Below, piece by piece: positions 22,445 to 32,036 of a stretch of DNA of 34,338 nucleotides. Numbering within the stretch: position 1 is the first letter of the stretch; every line of letters starts with the position of its first letter. Position numbers and translations under genes: made by a program. Source of the DNA: Longimicrobium sp. (GTDB lineage Bacteria > Gemmatimonadota > Gemmatimonadetes > Longimicrobiales > Longimicrobiaceae); assembly GCA_036377595.1 (NCBI GenBank), contig DASUYB010000126.1, positions 1 through 34,338 on the forward strand, read 5' to 3'. The notes below the pieces were generated by a model. It was not told the origin of the DNA. It saw only the letters and a program-made list of their open reading frames with translations, and ran no database searches.

Positions 22445-25243
22445 TCATCTTCCGAACCGCTTGAGCCGCAGCGAGTTCGTCACCACGCTCACGCTCGACA
22501 GCGACATCGCGGCGCTGGCGATCACCGGGCTCAGGAGCCAGCCGGTGAGCGGATACAGCGCGCCGGCGGCGATCGGGATCCCGATCACGTTGTAGACGAA
22601 GGCCCAGAACAGGTTCTGCTTCACCGTGCGGATCGTGGCGCGCGACAGGGCGATGGCCGTCACCACGCCGCGCAGGTCGCCGCGGATCAGGGTGATGTCG
22701 CTGGCCTCGATCGCCACGTCCGTCCCCGTGCCGATGGCGATCCCCACGTCGGCCTGGGCCAGCGCGGGCGCGTCGTTGATCCCGTCGCCCACCATGGCCA
22801 CGCGGCGGTGCTCCTCGTCCTGCAGCCGCTTCACTTCGCGCGCCTTGCCGTCGGGGAGCACCTCGGCCAGCACGCGCTCGATCCCCGCCTGGCGCGCGAC
22901 GGCATCGGCGGTGCGGCGGTTGTCGCCGGTGATCATCACCACCTGCAGCCCCATCTCCCTGAGCGCCCGCACCGCCTCCGCCGACTCGGGCTTCAGCGTG
23001 TCCGCGACGGCCACGATCCCCGCGTACCGCCCGTCGATCGCCGCGAAGGTCGGCGTCTTCCCCGCCTGTGCGAGCGCCGCCGCGCGCTGCTCGGCATCTC
23101 CCGTGTCGATCCCGCGCTCGCGGAGCAGCTTGGCGTTGCCGATCAGCACCGCGTGCCCATCGACCGTCGCCTCGATCCCGTGCCCGGCGACGGCACGGAA
23201 GCCGGACGCGTCCGCCAGCGCGATCCCCCGCGCCTGCGCGCCGCGCACCACCGCCTCGCCCACCGGGTGCTCGCTCCCGCGCTCGGCGGAGGCGACGAGG
23301 CGCAGCAGCTCGTCCGCCGCCAATCCCTCCGCGGGGACGACGTCGGTCAGCTCGGGGCGGCCGGCGGTGAGCGTCCCCGTCTTGTCGAGCACGATGGTGT
23401 CCAGCCGGTGCGCCGTCTCCAGGCTCTCGCCGCCCTTGATCAGCACGCCGTTCTCCGCGCCGCGCCCGGTGCCCACCATGATCGCCGTCGGCGTGGCCAG
23501 CCCCAGCGCGCACGGGCAGGCGATGATCAGGACGGAGACGAAGTTCACCAGCGCCATCGTGAAGCGCGTCTCCGGCGGAGCCGCCACGAACCAGACGACG
23601 AAGGTGGCGATGGCGATGGAGATCACCACGGGCGTGAAGATGCCGCTGATCACGTCCGCCAGCCGCGCGATGGGCGCCTTCTGCCCCTGCGCGTCCTGCA
23701 CCATGCGCACGATCTGCTGCAGCGCCGTGTCCTTCCCCACCTTGGTCGCGCGGAAGCGGAACGAGCCGGTGCGGTTCAGCGTCGCGCCGAATACCTCGTC
23801 TCCCGGCGACTTCTCCACGGGGATGCTCTCGCCCGTCAGCATCGACTCGTCCACCGCCGACGCGCCGTCCGCAACCGTGCCATCCACGGGGATCTTCTCG
23901 CCCGGGCGCACGACCACGATGTCGCCGGGAACGACCTCCTCGACGGGGATGTCGGCCTCGGCGCCGCCGCGGACCACGCGCGCGGTCTTCGCCTGCAGCC
24001 CCATCAGCCGGCGGATGGCGTCGCTGGTGCGGCCCTTGGCGCGCGACTCCAGCATCCGCCCCATCAGCAGCAGCGCGGTGATCACCGCCGCCGCCTCGTA
24101 GTAGACCGGCGGCCGCATCCCCATCCCCCCCATCCCACCCTGTCCCGCCAGGAAGAAGCGGGGGAAGAAGGTGGCGGCGACGGAGTAGACGTACGCCGTG
24201 CCCGTGCCGACGGCGATGAGCGTGTTCATGTCGGCCGCGCGGTGCCGGAACGCCGCCCACGCGCCGCGGAAGAACTGCGCGCCGCAGAAGAGGACCACGG
24301 GCGTGGTGAGCGCGAGCTGCACCCACACCGCGCCGGGGAAGTCGAGCCAGGGGATGCGCCCGTGGCTCATCGCCATCGCCAGCACGGGAAGGGAGAGGAC
24401 GGCGGCGATCCAGAACTTTCTTCGGAGATCGCGATACTCCGCCGCGTGCGCCGCCTCCAGCGAGTCCTCCGCCCGGCCGCCCCCGTCCGGGGGGACGTCG
24501 CGCACCACGTAGCCGAAGTCCTCGATCGCCCGCCGCAGCGTGGGGATGTCCGTCGCGCCGGGGAGGTACTCGATGCGGATCTCCATCGTCCGAAGGTTGA
24601 AGTCGGCCGAGACGACGCCGCGGACGCGCTGCAGGTGCTTCTCCAGCGGCTGCGACGAGCCCGAGGGCCGCGCGGAGTCGTCGACCACGAAGTCGGCGCG
24701 CGCGGTGCCGGCGGTGCCGTAGCCGACGTCCTCCACAACGCGCATCAGGTCGCGCACTCCGGTCTGCTCCGGGTCGTACTCCACCGTCGCGCGCGAGGTG
24801 GCCAGGTTGACGCCCGCGCGGCGAACGCCGGGTGCCTTCGCCAGCCCCGTCTCGATCCGCCGCGCACACGCCGCGCAGCTCATCCCCGTGATCGGCAGGT
24901 CGATGCGCTCCGCCGCGCCGTCCGCCGTGGCCGAGGCGCTGCGGCCGCTGCCGATCGACAGCTGCACGACGGGGTGCGTCGGGACGCGATCCTGCTTCGC
25001 CCCCAGCTGCACCATCGGCTGCGGGGACGCGGCGGGCGCGCGGCCGCGATCGTGATGCGCGTCGCCGATCGGGCCGGCGGCGGCGCCTTCGACGTACCTC
25101 GCCGGGTCGGCGTCGAACGCGGCCTTGCAGCCGGCGGAGCAGAACCAGTACGTCCTGCCCGCGTTCTCGCTGCTTCCCGCGGCCGTCGCGGGGTTCACCG
25201 TCATCCCGCAGGCGGGGTCGATCACCTTGGTTCCGGTAGCCAT
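22445..25243 (-). CDS. copA: Copper-exporting P1B-1 ATPase with YHS and HMA domains
   Basis: A 932-residue Cu+ exporter. Order: YHS/TRASH-like metal domain (DPACGMTV ... [12 protein letters not shown], residues 8-50), linker, HMA domain with G120-M-S-C123-A-A-C126, a second HMA-like fold (about 180-250) with no CxxC, eight membrane segments, TGES, the C576-P-C578 copper site, D620-[20 protein letters not shown], and the C-terminal YN and MSLSS motifs of P1B-1 pumps. It exports Cu+ from the cytoplasm. csoR ends 11 bp upstream on the same strand, giving a csoR-copA operon. The ATG at 25243 is supported by the YHS domain beginning at residue 8 and GAGGGGCGAG upstream. Confidence 0.95.
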   Translation of the reverse strand: MATGTKVIDPACGMTVNPATAAGSSENAGRTYWFCSAGCKAAFDADPARYVEGAAAGPIGDAHHDRGRAPAASPQPMVQLGAKQDRVPTHPVVQLSIGSGRSASATADGAAERIDLPITGMSCAACARRIETGLAKAPGVRRAGVNLATSRATVEYDPEQTGVRDLMRVVEDVGYGTAGTARADFVVDDSARPSGSSQPLEKHLQRVRGVVSADFNLRTMEIRIEYLPGATDIPTLRRAIEDFGYVVRDVPPDGGGRAEDSLEAAHAAEYRDLRRKFWIAAVLSLPVLAMAMSHGRIPWLDFPGAVWVQLALTTPVVLFCGAQFFRGAWAAFRHRAADMNTLIAVGTGTAYVYSVAATFFPRFFLAGQGGMGGMGMRPPVYYEAAAVITALLLMGRMLESRAKGRTSDAIRRLMGLQAKTARVVRGGAEADIPVEEVVPGDIVVVRPGEKIPVDGTVADGASAVDESMLTGESIPVEKSPGDEVFGATLNRTGSFRFRATKVGKDTALQQIVRMVQDAQGQKAPIARLADVISGIFTPVVISIAIATFVVWFVAAPPETRFTMALVNFVSVLIIACPCALGLATPTAIMVGTGRGAENGVLIKGGESLETAHRLDTIVLDKTGTLTAGRPELTDVVPAEGLAADELLRLVASAERGSEHPVGEAVVRGAQARGIALADASGFRAVAGHGIEATVDGHAVLIGNAKLLRERGIDTGDAEQRAAALAQAGKTPTFAAIDGRYAGIVAVADTLKPESAEAVRALREMGLQVVMITGDNRRTADAVARQAGIERVLAEVLPDGKAREVKRLQDEEHRRVAMVGDGINDAPALAQADVGIAIGTGTDVAIEASDITLIRGDLRGVVTAIALSRATIRTVKQNLFWAFVYNVIGIPIAAGALYPLTGWLLSPVIASAAMSLSSVSVVTNSLRLKRFGR

Positions 25244-25254
25244 CTCGCCCCTCC

Positions 25255-25563
25255 TCAGCGGGCGTGCCTGTACATCAGGTCAAGCACCTCGGCGTACGCC
25301 TGCTCGCGGTCGCGCTCGTCGCCCTGCAGCGCGCCGGTGATGCAGTGCTGCAGGTGGTTGCGCATCAGCAGCTTGCCCACGCCGCGCAGCGCCTCGTGCA
25401 CGCTGGCGACCTGCACGAGGACGTCGCCGCAGTAGCGCTCCTCCTCCACCAGCCGCTGCAGCCCGCGCACCTGCCCTTCGATGCGCTTCAGCCGCTCGAG
25501 CGCCTTCTTCTTCAGCTCCGGCTCCATGTGCGCGGCGTGCCGGGTTTCGGTCTGCGTTTCCAT
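25255..25563 (-). CDS. csoR: CsoR-type copper-sensing repressor
   Basis: A 102-residue all-helical metal-sensing repressor of the CsoR/RcnR family. The Cu(I) ligand set is Cys45 ([10 protein letters not shown]), His70 and Cys74 (RNHLQHC) with the H-x3-C spacing typical of Cso[22 protein letters not shown] is the family core. It should release DNA when Cu(I) binds, derepressing itself and copA, which starts 11 bp downstream. The ATG at 25563 gives a 13-residue His-containing extension before the family start; an internal ATG at residue 13 (MEPELKKK) is an alternative. An operator-like site lies just upstream. Confidence 0.93.
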   Translation of the reverse strand: METQTETRHAAHMEPELKKKALERLKRIEGQVRGLQRLVEEERYCGDVLVQVASVHEALRGVGKLLMRNHLQHCITGALQGDERDREQAYAEVLDLMYRHAR

Positions 25564-25579
25564 CGCGATCCTGAGATTT

Positions 25580-25610
25580 AGGATACCCCCCTACCCTATA
25601 TAGGATGCAA
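25580..25610 (-). promoter_or_regulatory. Probable CsoR operator/promoter
   Basis: The sequence GGATACCCCCCTACCCTATA, bracketed by TTTAGGAT and TATAGGAT, lies 17-47 bp upstream of csoR. A C-tract flanked by AT-rich half-sites (ATACCCCCCTACCCTAT) fits known CsoR operators, which have G/C-tracts between AT flanks. On the minus strand TTGCAT (25605-25610) is a possible -35, putting the G-tract in the spacer. This is the expected place for copper-regulated control of csoR-copA. Confidence 0.55.
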
Positions 25611-25715
25611 GATAATGAGTTCGCCAAGGAGTGCAAGAGGAGGGTGAGGGGTGGGATCTGGGGTGGTGATACGAAACCGGGATTGAGGTTGATGCCCCCC
25701 GGCCGAACCGCGCCG

Positions 25716-25784
25716 ACGTCATCCTGAGGCCGGCCAGACCGTAATCAGCGTTGGTGCAAGCGTTTGCAGGCCGAAGGATCTATC
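25716..25784. repeat. ~70-bp dispersed element
   Basis: The unit starts ACGTCATCCTGAGGCCGG and ends GGCCGAAGGATCTATC, with imperfectly inverted ends (ATCCTGAGG / CGAAGGAT). The middle is variable. The same ends occur at 28751-28820 and, inverted, at 28875-28944; the left end alone recurs at 34199-34214. Confidence 0.7.
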
Positions 25785-25903
25785 ATCCCGGCAGCACGGG
25801 AACCGGTCGGATACACCAATGCTCCACCCGGATTCGGCGTGAGCTGGGAGGCTTCGGTGTGCGGAGATGCGATGCGCCCTCTCCGGCTCGCTTAGGCTCG
25901 CCA

Positions 25904-25937
25904 CCTCTCCCGTACCGGGGGCCCGTACCGGGAGAGG
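25904..25937. repeat. GC-rich palindrome
   Basis: CCTCTCCC pairs with GGGAGAGG around two direct CCCGTACCGGG copies. It is flanked by short echoes of the same words (CCCTCTCCGG at 25878 and GAGGTAGGGGTGAGG at 25934). It resembles REP-like intergenic palindromes. Confidence 0.55.
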
Positions 25938-26086
25938 TAGGGGTGAGGACATCGGCGCGGGTGGCGAGGATTTGTGCGGCGCGGAGTGGCCCCCTCCCCC
26001 GGCCCCTCCCCCGCTGCGCAGGGGAGGGGAGAACTCAGCGCACGACGAGGGTTCGGCTCATCGCGCCGTCGTGCGTGCACAAAAAC

Positions 26087-26109
26087 CCCTCTCCCGGTAC
26101 GGGAGAGGG
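26087..26109. repeat. CCCTCTCCC hairpin
   Basis: A perfect 9-bp stem CCCTCTCCC / GGGAGAGGG with a GGTAC loop, preceded by AAAAACC. It has the same arms as the palindrome at 25904-25937. It lies 80 bp past the stop of the DUF6941-like gene on the minus strand; the upstream A-run reads as a T-run in that direction, so it could be that gene's terminator. Confidence 0.6.
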
Positions 26110-26189
26110 CGAGCGCTCCAAGGCGCGGGGAGAGGGCGGACGGGTGCCGGCGCGACGGGTGGATGCCTGGACCGGACGCGCGCCGAAGC

Positions 26190-26603
26190 TCAGTTCAGCT
26201 CGTGGTCCTGGGGCGCGGTGCTGACGTTGAACTCCGTCTCGTGCGGCGGGAGGCCGCCGATGGTGACCACGAACTTGTAGATGCCGGGGCTGGGGAACTG
26301 CAGCCCCACCAGCGTGAACACCTGGTTGGCGGTGGAGAGCTCACCCGGGGGGACGATGGGCGGGTTGATCTCGCCCGCGGCGTCGAACAGCACGCCGCCG
26401 TCCTCGTCCACCAGGCGGATCTGCACGGGGAAGGTGCGGCCCCCGTCCGCGAACCCGGCCTGCACGCGGAAGGCGAACACCATCCGCGGATGGATCACCG
26501 GGAACTCGGACGCGGCGATGCGGTCGAAGATCCCCAGCACGTTCAGCTTGCCTTCCTGCGAGATGTTGGCCTCGTCGGCCAGGAACGCCATCGGGATCTT
26601 CAT
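26190..26603 (-). CDS. DUF6941-like hypothetical protein
   Basis: A 137-residue soluble protein starting MKIPMAFLADEANISQEGKL, followed by NVLGIFDRIAASEFPVIHPR and an all-beta body (FAFRVQAG, FPVQIRLVDEDGG, GIYKFVVTIGGL). ADxAxxxxGKLxxxGIFDxI with FPxxHP is the pattern I associate with DUF6941; the function of that family is unknown. Its ATG overlaps the stop codon of the upstream lipoprotein gene as ATGA, so translation is coupled. No signal peptide. Cytoplasmic partner or sensor roles are possible but unsupported. Confidence 0.72.
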   Translation of the reverse strand: MKIPMAFLADEANISQEGKLNVLGIFDRIAASEFPVIHPRMVFAFRVQAGFADGGRTFPVQIRLVDEDGGVLFDAAGEINPPIVPPGELSTANQVFTLVGLQFPSPGIYKFVVTIGGLPPHETEFNVSTAPQDHELN

Positions 26604-27667
26604 CGTCCGCCTTCCCCCGGCCGCGCCGGGCAGTCGTCGCTTCCCTTCCGCACCCACATCGACGTGACAGCCACGTCGTCCGGAACGGAATCGGCATTCA
26701 CCTGCGCGGGCCGCCACGCCTTCGTCGCCACCGTGTCCAGCCCGAAGCTGAGCCCCGGCGCGTTCGGGAACCACACCGCCACCCGCCCCTCGCCGCGCCC
26801 CGCGCACATCCGCCCGAAGCGCGCGCGCAGGTCGGCCACCGTGGCGCCGACCGCCGCGCCCGCCGCTGTCTTCAACCCGGGCTGGTCGACGATGATCCGC
26901 TCCACCGCGTTCCCCGCCGTCACCGCCACCGCGCGGCGGCCGCCCGGCGCCACCACGAGGCCGCTGTCGACGGCCCCTTCCGCCCGCCACGTCGTGTCCT
27001 TCGCCTCGGGGCAGGCGGCGCGGAGCGCGTCCACCGGCATCCCCACGCGCACGGGGCCGATCCCGTAGCGGGTGACGACGGCGTCGCTGACGTTGCCGCA
27101 TCCCCCCACCACCACCTCGCTTTCCATGCGCATGCGCAGCGAATCCTCGGCCGGCGCGGCCAGCAGCGCCCCGTCCGTCTGCCGCTCCAGCCGCGCGCGG
27201 ACCAGGTAGCCCTGCGTCGGCTCCGCCGCGGGCGCCTGCTTCTGCGCGCCCGCGCCCCCCCCCGCGGCGGAGAGGGGCGCCGGGGGCGTGCGGATGCGCT
27301 GCCGGATCTGCACCGTGCGCCCCGCCGCCACGGAGGCCACGGGGATCTTCAGGCGCGTGGCCACGGGGAGGATGGTCACGGTCGGCTTCGGCCCGGACGC
27401 GGCCGAGTCGACCAGGGCCACGATCGGCGCCTGCAGGAGCAGGTTGATCACCGCGTCGGGCACCGGCGCCGCGCTGCCGTTGGCGATGGTGATCACGATC
27501 TCGTCGTCGGAGTTCCACGCGGGCTGCCGCGGCAGCGCCATCGTCATCTCCAGCCGCCCGCTCGCGGGAGGCGTGCCCTGCTGCCGCGCGGGCGGCTGCT
27601 TCGCGTCGCCGCGGCATCCCGCCAGCGCCAGCGCGGCGAGGGCGATCCCCATCTTCGTCCGCATCAT
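26600..27667 (-). CDS. Hypothetical lipoprotein
   Basis: A 355-residue exported lipoprotein with lipobox L-A-G-C18 (ALAALALAGCRGD). The first half has a beta-rich domain resembling an Ig-like fold (SDDEIVITIANGSAAPV ... VTILPVATRLKIPVASV ... RTVQIRQRIRTPP), followed by a Gly/Ala/Pro linker. The second half has two copies of a GVGxxxxxxR-type pattern: GIGPVRVGMPVDALRAACPE and GAAVGATVADLRARFGR. Near-identical motifs occur in other uncharacterised surface proteins of this kind. I cannot name a family. Start codon: two adjacent ATGs at 27667 and 27664 are equally possible. The stop overlaps the next gene's start by 4 bp. Confidence 0.75.
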   Translation of the reverse strand: MMRTKMGIALAALALAGCRGDAKQPPARQQGTPPASGRLEMTMALPRQPAWNSDDEIVITIANGSAAPVPDAVINLLLQAPIVALVDSAASGPKPTVTILPVATRLKIPVASVAAGRTVQIRQRIRTPPAPLSAAGGGAGAQKQAPAAEPTQGYLVRARLERQTDGALLAAPAEDSLRMRMESEVVVGGCGNVSDAVVTRYGIGPVRVGMPVDALRAACPEAKDTTWRAEGAVDSGLVVAPGGRRAVAVTAGNAVERIIVDQPGLKTAAGAAVGATVADLRARFGRMCAGRGEGRVAVWFPNAPGLSFGLDTVATKAWRPAQVNADSVPDDVAVTSMWVRKGSDDCPARPGEGGR

Positions 27668-27716
27668 CGTCGAGAGGGCAGGTCTGAGTCTTCCGCGCGT
27701 CCGGCGAGCCCCGGTT

Positions 27717-27744
27717 TTGCGTGCGTCGCGCGGCGCTCTATCTT
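27717..27744 (+). promoter_or_regulatory. Possible promoter of the LOG-family gene
   Basis: TTGCGT (27717-27722) and TATCTT (27739-27744) are separated by 16 nt, 59 bp before the ATG. They lie in the 135-bp divergent gap between the lipoprotein gene and the LOG gene. The match is by eye to the sigma-70 pattern; Gemmatimonadota promoters are poorly described. Confidence 0.35.
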
Positions 27745-27802
27745 GTCGCCCTTCCCGCTCTCGCGATAGGGCGGGCCAGCGACGGAGACCGGTCACGGGA
27801 CG

Positions 27803-28711
27803 ATGGCAGACGACGGAAAGCCGCAGCGGGGGAAGGAGAACCCCACGCTCAACCGCGCCGCGCGGATGGGCGCCGCCACCGAGGACGAGCAGCTGCTGCA
27901 GTCGCCGGCGGCGCAGCCCGCGCGCGCGGTAGACTTCACCAGCTCGGACCCGTGGCGGGTGTTCCGCATCATGGGCGAGTTCGTGGAGGGGTTCGACGCG
28001 CTGGCCAGGATCGGCCCGGCGGTCACCATCTTCGGCTCGGCGCGCGTGCAGCCCGACCACGAGCAGTACGGGCTGGCGCGCGAGACGGCGCGGCTGCTGG
28101 GCGAGGCGGGGTTCAGCATCATCACCGGCGGCGGGCCGGGGATCATGGAGGCGGCCAACCGCGGCGCGCGCGACGCGGGGGTGCTGTCGGTGGGGTGCAA
28201 CATCGAGCTGCCCTTCGAGCCGGCCATCAACGAGTACGTCGACGTGGCCATCAACTTCCGCTACTTCTTCGTGCGGAAGACGATGTTCGTGAAGTACGCC
28301 GAGGCCTTCGTGATCTTCCCCGGCGGCTTCGGCACGCTCGACGAGCTGAGCGAGGCGCTGACGCTGATCCAGACCGGGAAGATCCGCGACTTCCCGGTGG
28401 TGCTCTACGGATCGGGCTACTGGCAGGGCTTCCTGGACTGGATCAAGGGCACGCTGCTGGACGAGGGGAAGATCTCCCCCGAGGACCTCGACCTGATGGT
28501 GGTCACCGACAGCCCCGAGGAAGTCTGCCGCATCGTGCTGGAGCGCAGCGGCAGCGTCCTCGACGGCGCGGCACGCGGGGTGGTGCCCGAGAACCCGGAG
28601 CGCCACGGGCTGATCAAGCGGAAAGCCGCGCAGAAGCCATCCGTCGAGGAGAAGCCGGCGGCGGCGGACCCCGGATCACCCGCGGAGCCGCACAAGGCGG
28701 ACGCACAGTAG
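27803..28711 (+). CDS. LOG family (TIGR00730) Rossmann-fold protein
   Basis: A 302-residue protein with both LOG-family motifs: GGGPGIMEAANRGA (109-122) and PGGFGTLDE (173-181), in a Rossmann core starting VTIFGSARV. The family includes cytokinin riboside 5'-monophosphate phosphoribohydrolases and pyrimidine/purine nucleotide 5'-monophosphate nucleosidases; the bacterial substrate here is not known. A ~45-residue polar N-terminal extension and a Lys/Ala/Pro tail (residues 270-302) lie outside the core. The larger size matches the longer bacterial LOG subgroup. It is divergent from the lipoprotein gene and has no obvious operon partner. Confidence 0.9.
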   Translation: MADDGKPQRGKENPTLNRAARMGAATEDEQLLQSPAAQPARAVDFTSSDPWRVFRIMGEFVEGFDALARIGPAVTIFGSARVQPDHEQYGLARETARLLGEAGFSIITGGGPGIMEAANRGARDAGVLSVGCNIELPFEPAINEYVDVAINFRYFFVRKTMFVKYAEAFVIFPGGFGTLDELSEALTLIQTGKIRDFPVVLYGSGYWQGFLDWIKGTLLDEGKISPEDLDLMVVTDSPEEVCRIVLERSGSVLDGAARGVVPENPERHGLIKRKAAQKPSVEEKPAAADPGSPAEPHKADAQ

Positions 28712-29019
28712 GCCGGGCGTTGGCCTGGGCGATTTCATCGCCCCGAACGGTGTCATCCTGAGGGAGCCCGTGCACCGATCTCTCGACCGCGCCGAATCCA
28801 GTGGGCGACCGAAGGATCTAGCCGACGCGGGCAGAAAGTCCGTCCGGACGAGCAGGCTTCTGCGCGGGGACAAGTAGATCCTTCGGTCGGCGCCGTAGAT
28901 CGGTGTTCACGCGGATTCGGTGCGGCGCCTCCCTCAGGATGACATCTGACGGGGGTCTCCGTCGCCGGGCATGGATGGCGGACGCATTGTAACTTCCAGC
29001 GTAACTACGGGTGAGGCAG
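28712..29019. other. Intergenic region filled by an inverted pair of dispersed elements
   Basis: The 308-bp gap is mostly the composite repeat at 28751-28944. The remaining 75 bp before the next gene (TTGTAACTTCCAGCGTAACTACGG) is AT-richer and should hold the promoter of the deoxyhypusine-synthase-like gene. No gene is recognised. Confidence 0.55.
28751..28944. repeat. Inverted pair of ~70-bp dispersed elements
   Basis: Two head-to-head units. 28751-28820 starts TGTCATCCTGAGGGAG and ends GACCGAAGGATCTA; 28875-28944 is the reverse complement of a unit with the same ends. The interiors share words such as GCACCGA, CCGAATCC and CACCGATCT in different order. The 54-bp centre has a weak GCAGAAAG / CTTCTGC pairing. 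The whole could fold as a very long hairpin. Confidence 0.78.
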
Positions 29020-30180
<1,161 letters not shown>

Positions 30181-30188
30181 CACCCACC

Positions 30189-30278
30189 GAATCCGGGAGA
30201 GCCGCAAAGGACACTGAGAGAACAGAGATGTTTCTCCCTGTCCTCTGCGGCTCTTCCCCTTCTTCAGAAACCGGATTC
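30189..30278. repeat. Purine-arm inverted repeat (copy 4)
   Basis: The left arm (30189-30228) reads GAATCCGGGAGAGCCGC followed by AAAGGACACTGAGAG. The right arm (30232-30278) gives TCCTCTGCGGCTCTT and ends CCGGATTC. The GAATCCGG / CCGGATTC outer ends pair perfectly and the middle is imperfect. It lies 9 bp after the stop of the deoxyhypusine-synthase-like gene and may end its transcript. Confidence 0.7.
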
Positions 30279-30318
30279 CACGGATATTCTCTCCGGACCC
30301 GCGATCCGGAGAGTGACC

Positions 30319-30588
30319 ATGCCGAGAGATATCGAACCCGAGTATTGTGATCTGCCGATCGAAGTCGTTCGGGAGATGTCGGGCGAAGAGCGCATTCGCA
30401 TCGCCTTCGAGCTGACGAACAGGATGCGCCGGAAGGTCTGGGAGAGGGTCTGCGAAGAGCACCCGGACTGGCCGATGTGGCAGAAGAAGGTCGAGTTCAT
30501 GCGATGGTTCTTCGATCCCGAGCCGCTGCCGGAGGGATTCGAACAAGCCTTGCGCGCACGCGCCGACATCGATTCCCCCTGGTTCTAA
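30319..30588 (+). CDS. Small hypothetical protein
   Basis: An 89-residue charged protein. The ATG at 30319 has CCGGAGAG upstream at good spacing. Core: EMSGEERIRIAFELTNRMRRKVWERVCEEHPDWPMW..VEFMRWFFDPEPLP. The pattern (M-x-x-E-E/Q-R-x-x-x-A-x-E-L ... R-x-x-HP-x-W) recurs in short uncharacterised bacterial proteins sometimes found beside toxin-like or nucleotidyltransferase genes, but no partner is next to this one and I do not assign it to a toxin-antitoxin system. No membrane segment. Confidence 0.65.
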   Translation: MPRDIEPEYCDLPIEVVREMSGEERIRIAFELTNRMRRKVWERVCEEHPDWPMWQKKVEFMRWFFDPEPLPEGFEQALRARADIDSPWF

Positions 30589-30622
30589 CGCTGGACACAC
30601 GCCTGGTCCCCGCCTCCCCGAG

Positions 30623-31255
30623 ATGAGCGACACCGTGCGGCAGTGGCTGCGCGATCCGGAGAAGTGGCTCCAGCTGCTGACGCTGGTCGGCGGCCTGACC
30701 GCGTTCGGGATCGGGCTGCACGAGTACCGCCAGGAGCAGCGCTGGAAGCGGCTTGAATACTTCACGCAGCTGCTGCAGTCCGTGGAGGCCGAGCCGGAGG
30801 TGCGCGGCGCGCTGGCGATGCTGGAGTACAACCAGCCGCGCGTCTGCGCGCACGACGGCGAGGCGCCGCGCTGCTTCGTGGCCACCGACAGCCTCCTCCT
30901 CGCCGCGCTCGACGGCGCGATGCGCAACCGGGCGCTCTCTCCCGACGAGCACCAGGTGATCTACTCGCTCGACCGGCTGCTGACGACGCTGGACCGGCTG
31001 GAGTACCTGCAGGCGCAGGGCTTCGTGGAGGAGGAAGTGCGTCATCCCACGGCAGCGTACTGGATCTCGCTGATCGGCGACCGCCGCAACCGAGCGAAGC
31101 CCGCCGCCGTCCGCGCGAAGCTCTGCGAGTACGTGCGCTACTTCGAGTACGAGGGCGCGCTGCGGCTGATCGCCCGCTACACGCCGCCGCGCGACCTCAT
31201 CCGCGAATGCGCCGTGGACGGCTCGCGGGCCCATGACGGCAGCAACGAGCGATGA
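30623..31255 (+). CDS. Membrane-anchored hypothetical protein
   Basis: A 210-residue protein with one N-terminal membrane segment (LLTLVGGLTAFGIGLHEY, about residues 17-34) and a helical cytoplasmic domain (RQEQRWKRLEYFTQLLQSVEAEPEVRGALAMLEYNQ ... DEHQVIYSLDRLLTTLDRLEYLQAQGFVEEEV). The helical body resembles DUF4760-type proteins, but I am not certain. The stop overlaps the next gene's ATG (ATGA, 31252-31255), so the two are translationally coupled and probably function together. Function unknown. Confidence 0.7.
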   Translation: MSDTVRQWLRDPEKWLQLLTLVGGLTAFGIGLHEYRQEQRWKRLEYFTQLLQSVEAEPEVRGALAMLEYNQPRVCAHDGEAPRCFVATDSLLLAALDGAMRNRALSPDEHQVIYSLDRLLTTLDRLEYLQAQGFVEEEVRHPTAAYWISLIGDRRNRAKPAAVRAKLCEYVRYFEYEGALRLIARYTPPRDLIRECAVDGSRAHDGSNER

Positions 31256-32013
31256 GCCAGATCGTCGTCGCTATCCCCGGACCCTGGAGGGACCGGTCCG
31301 AGTTGATGCAGGCGCTCGCGCGGGTGGACAGGGATCACATGTTCGCCTACCGCACCTTCTTCGAGCAGAGCACGAACACGTCGTGCGAGTTCGACCTCTA
31401 TCCGCACGAGCCCGAGCTGCGCGGGACGTTCGAGATCTCCGGGCAGGGGAGATTCTCCCGGGAGGAGCTGGACCTGCTCGGATCCTACGCCTCCGCCGCC
31501 TGCCTGACCTTCGACGATCCCGGCTACGAGAACGCCCGCACCGCGGCCCGCTTCGCCAAGGTGCTGCTGGAGGCCGGCGGATTCGCGGTGAAGGTGGACT
31601 CGGGCGGCGTGGCGCACACCCGCGAGCGCTGGCTGCGCGACTGGGATTCCGACGACCCGTGGACGATCTACTCGCTCTTCGTCGTGCTCGTCGGCGGCGA
31701 TGGGCTGGTCTATTCCTGCGGGATGCACAACTTCGCGCTGCCGGACGCGGCCGTGCCCGAGTCGCTCGGCGACGAGGCCGGGATCCAGCTGCTCAACGTC
31801 TTCAACGTGTACCAGCTGACCGAGTCGCCCGAGCTGGCCACGGGCCACACCTTCAGCGCCGACGCCGACGCGCCGCGCTTCCGGCTGCGGCACGGCCCGT
31901 ACGCCGACGGCTACGATCCCGAGTCTCCGCTCTACAATCCGTACGGGATGTGGTCGCTGGAGCCCGCCGACCCGCCTCCGCCGCGCCGCCGCTGGAGCTT
32001 CCGCCGCCGCTGA
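31252..32013 (+). CDS. Hypothetical protein, possible DUF4261-like domain
   Basis: A 253-residue soluble protein. MSQIVVAIPGPWRDRSELMQAL starts an alpha/beta domain. The later segment IYSLFVVLVGGDGLVYSCGMHNFALPDAAV, then LLNVFNVYQL, resembles the DUF4261 pattern (glycine-Met turn, then F-x-x-P/D), but this is a tentative call. The tail is Pro/Arg-rich. It is coupled to the preceding membrane-anchored gene by an ATGA overlap. The stop codon lies 23 bp before the 8-bp tandem repeat array. Confidence 0.7.
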   Translation: MSQIVVAIPGPWRDRSELMQALARVDRDHMFAYRTFFEQSTNTSCEFDLYPHEPELRGTFEISGQGRFSREELDLLGSYASAACLTFDDPGYENARTAARFAKVLLEAGGFAVKVDSGGVAHTRERWLRDWDSDDPWTIYSLFVVLVGGDGLVYSCGMHNFALPDAAVPESLGDEAGIQLLNVFNVYQLTESPELATGHTFSADADAPRFRLRHGPYADGYDPESPLYNPYGMWSLEPADPPPPRRRWSFRRR

Positions 32014-32036
32014 CGGCGCCGATCTCGTCCAATCCC

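Larger units (their letters stand above)
25564..26189. other. Repeat-rich intergenic region
   Basis: A 626-bp gap, the longest in the window. From left: the csoR control region; AT-leaning sequence to about 25640; a 69-bp dispersed element (25716-25784); a GC palindrome cluster (25904-25937); a G/C homopurine stretch (25980-26030, CCCCCTCCCCCGG and AGGGGAGGGG); and a further hairpin (26087-26109). Frames across it are open only because of composition. No gene is recognised. Confidence 0.6.

Noticed and set aside
22220-25435. Very long plus-strand open frame opposite copA
   Set aside because: It is antisense to a complete CopA with all motifs. The translation is Arg/His/Ala low complexity caused by high GC at third positions.
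30319-30588. Possible antitoxin or toxin gene
   Set aside because: It is short and charged, but no partner gene, operon overlap or known toxin/antitoxin motif is seen.
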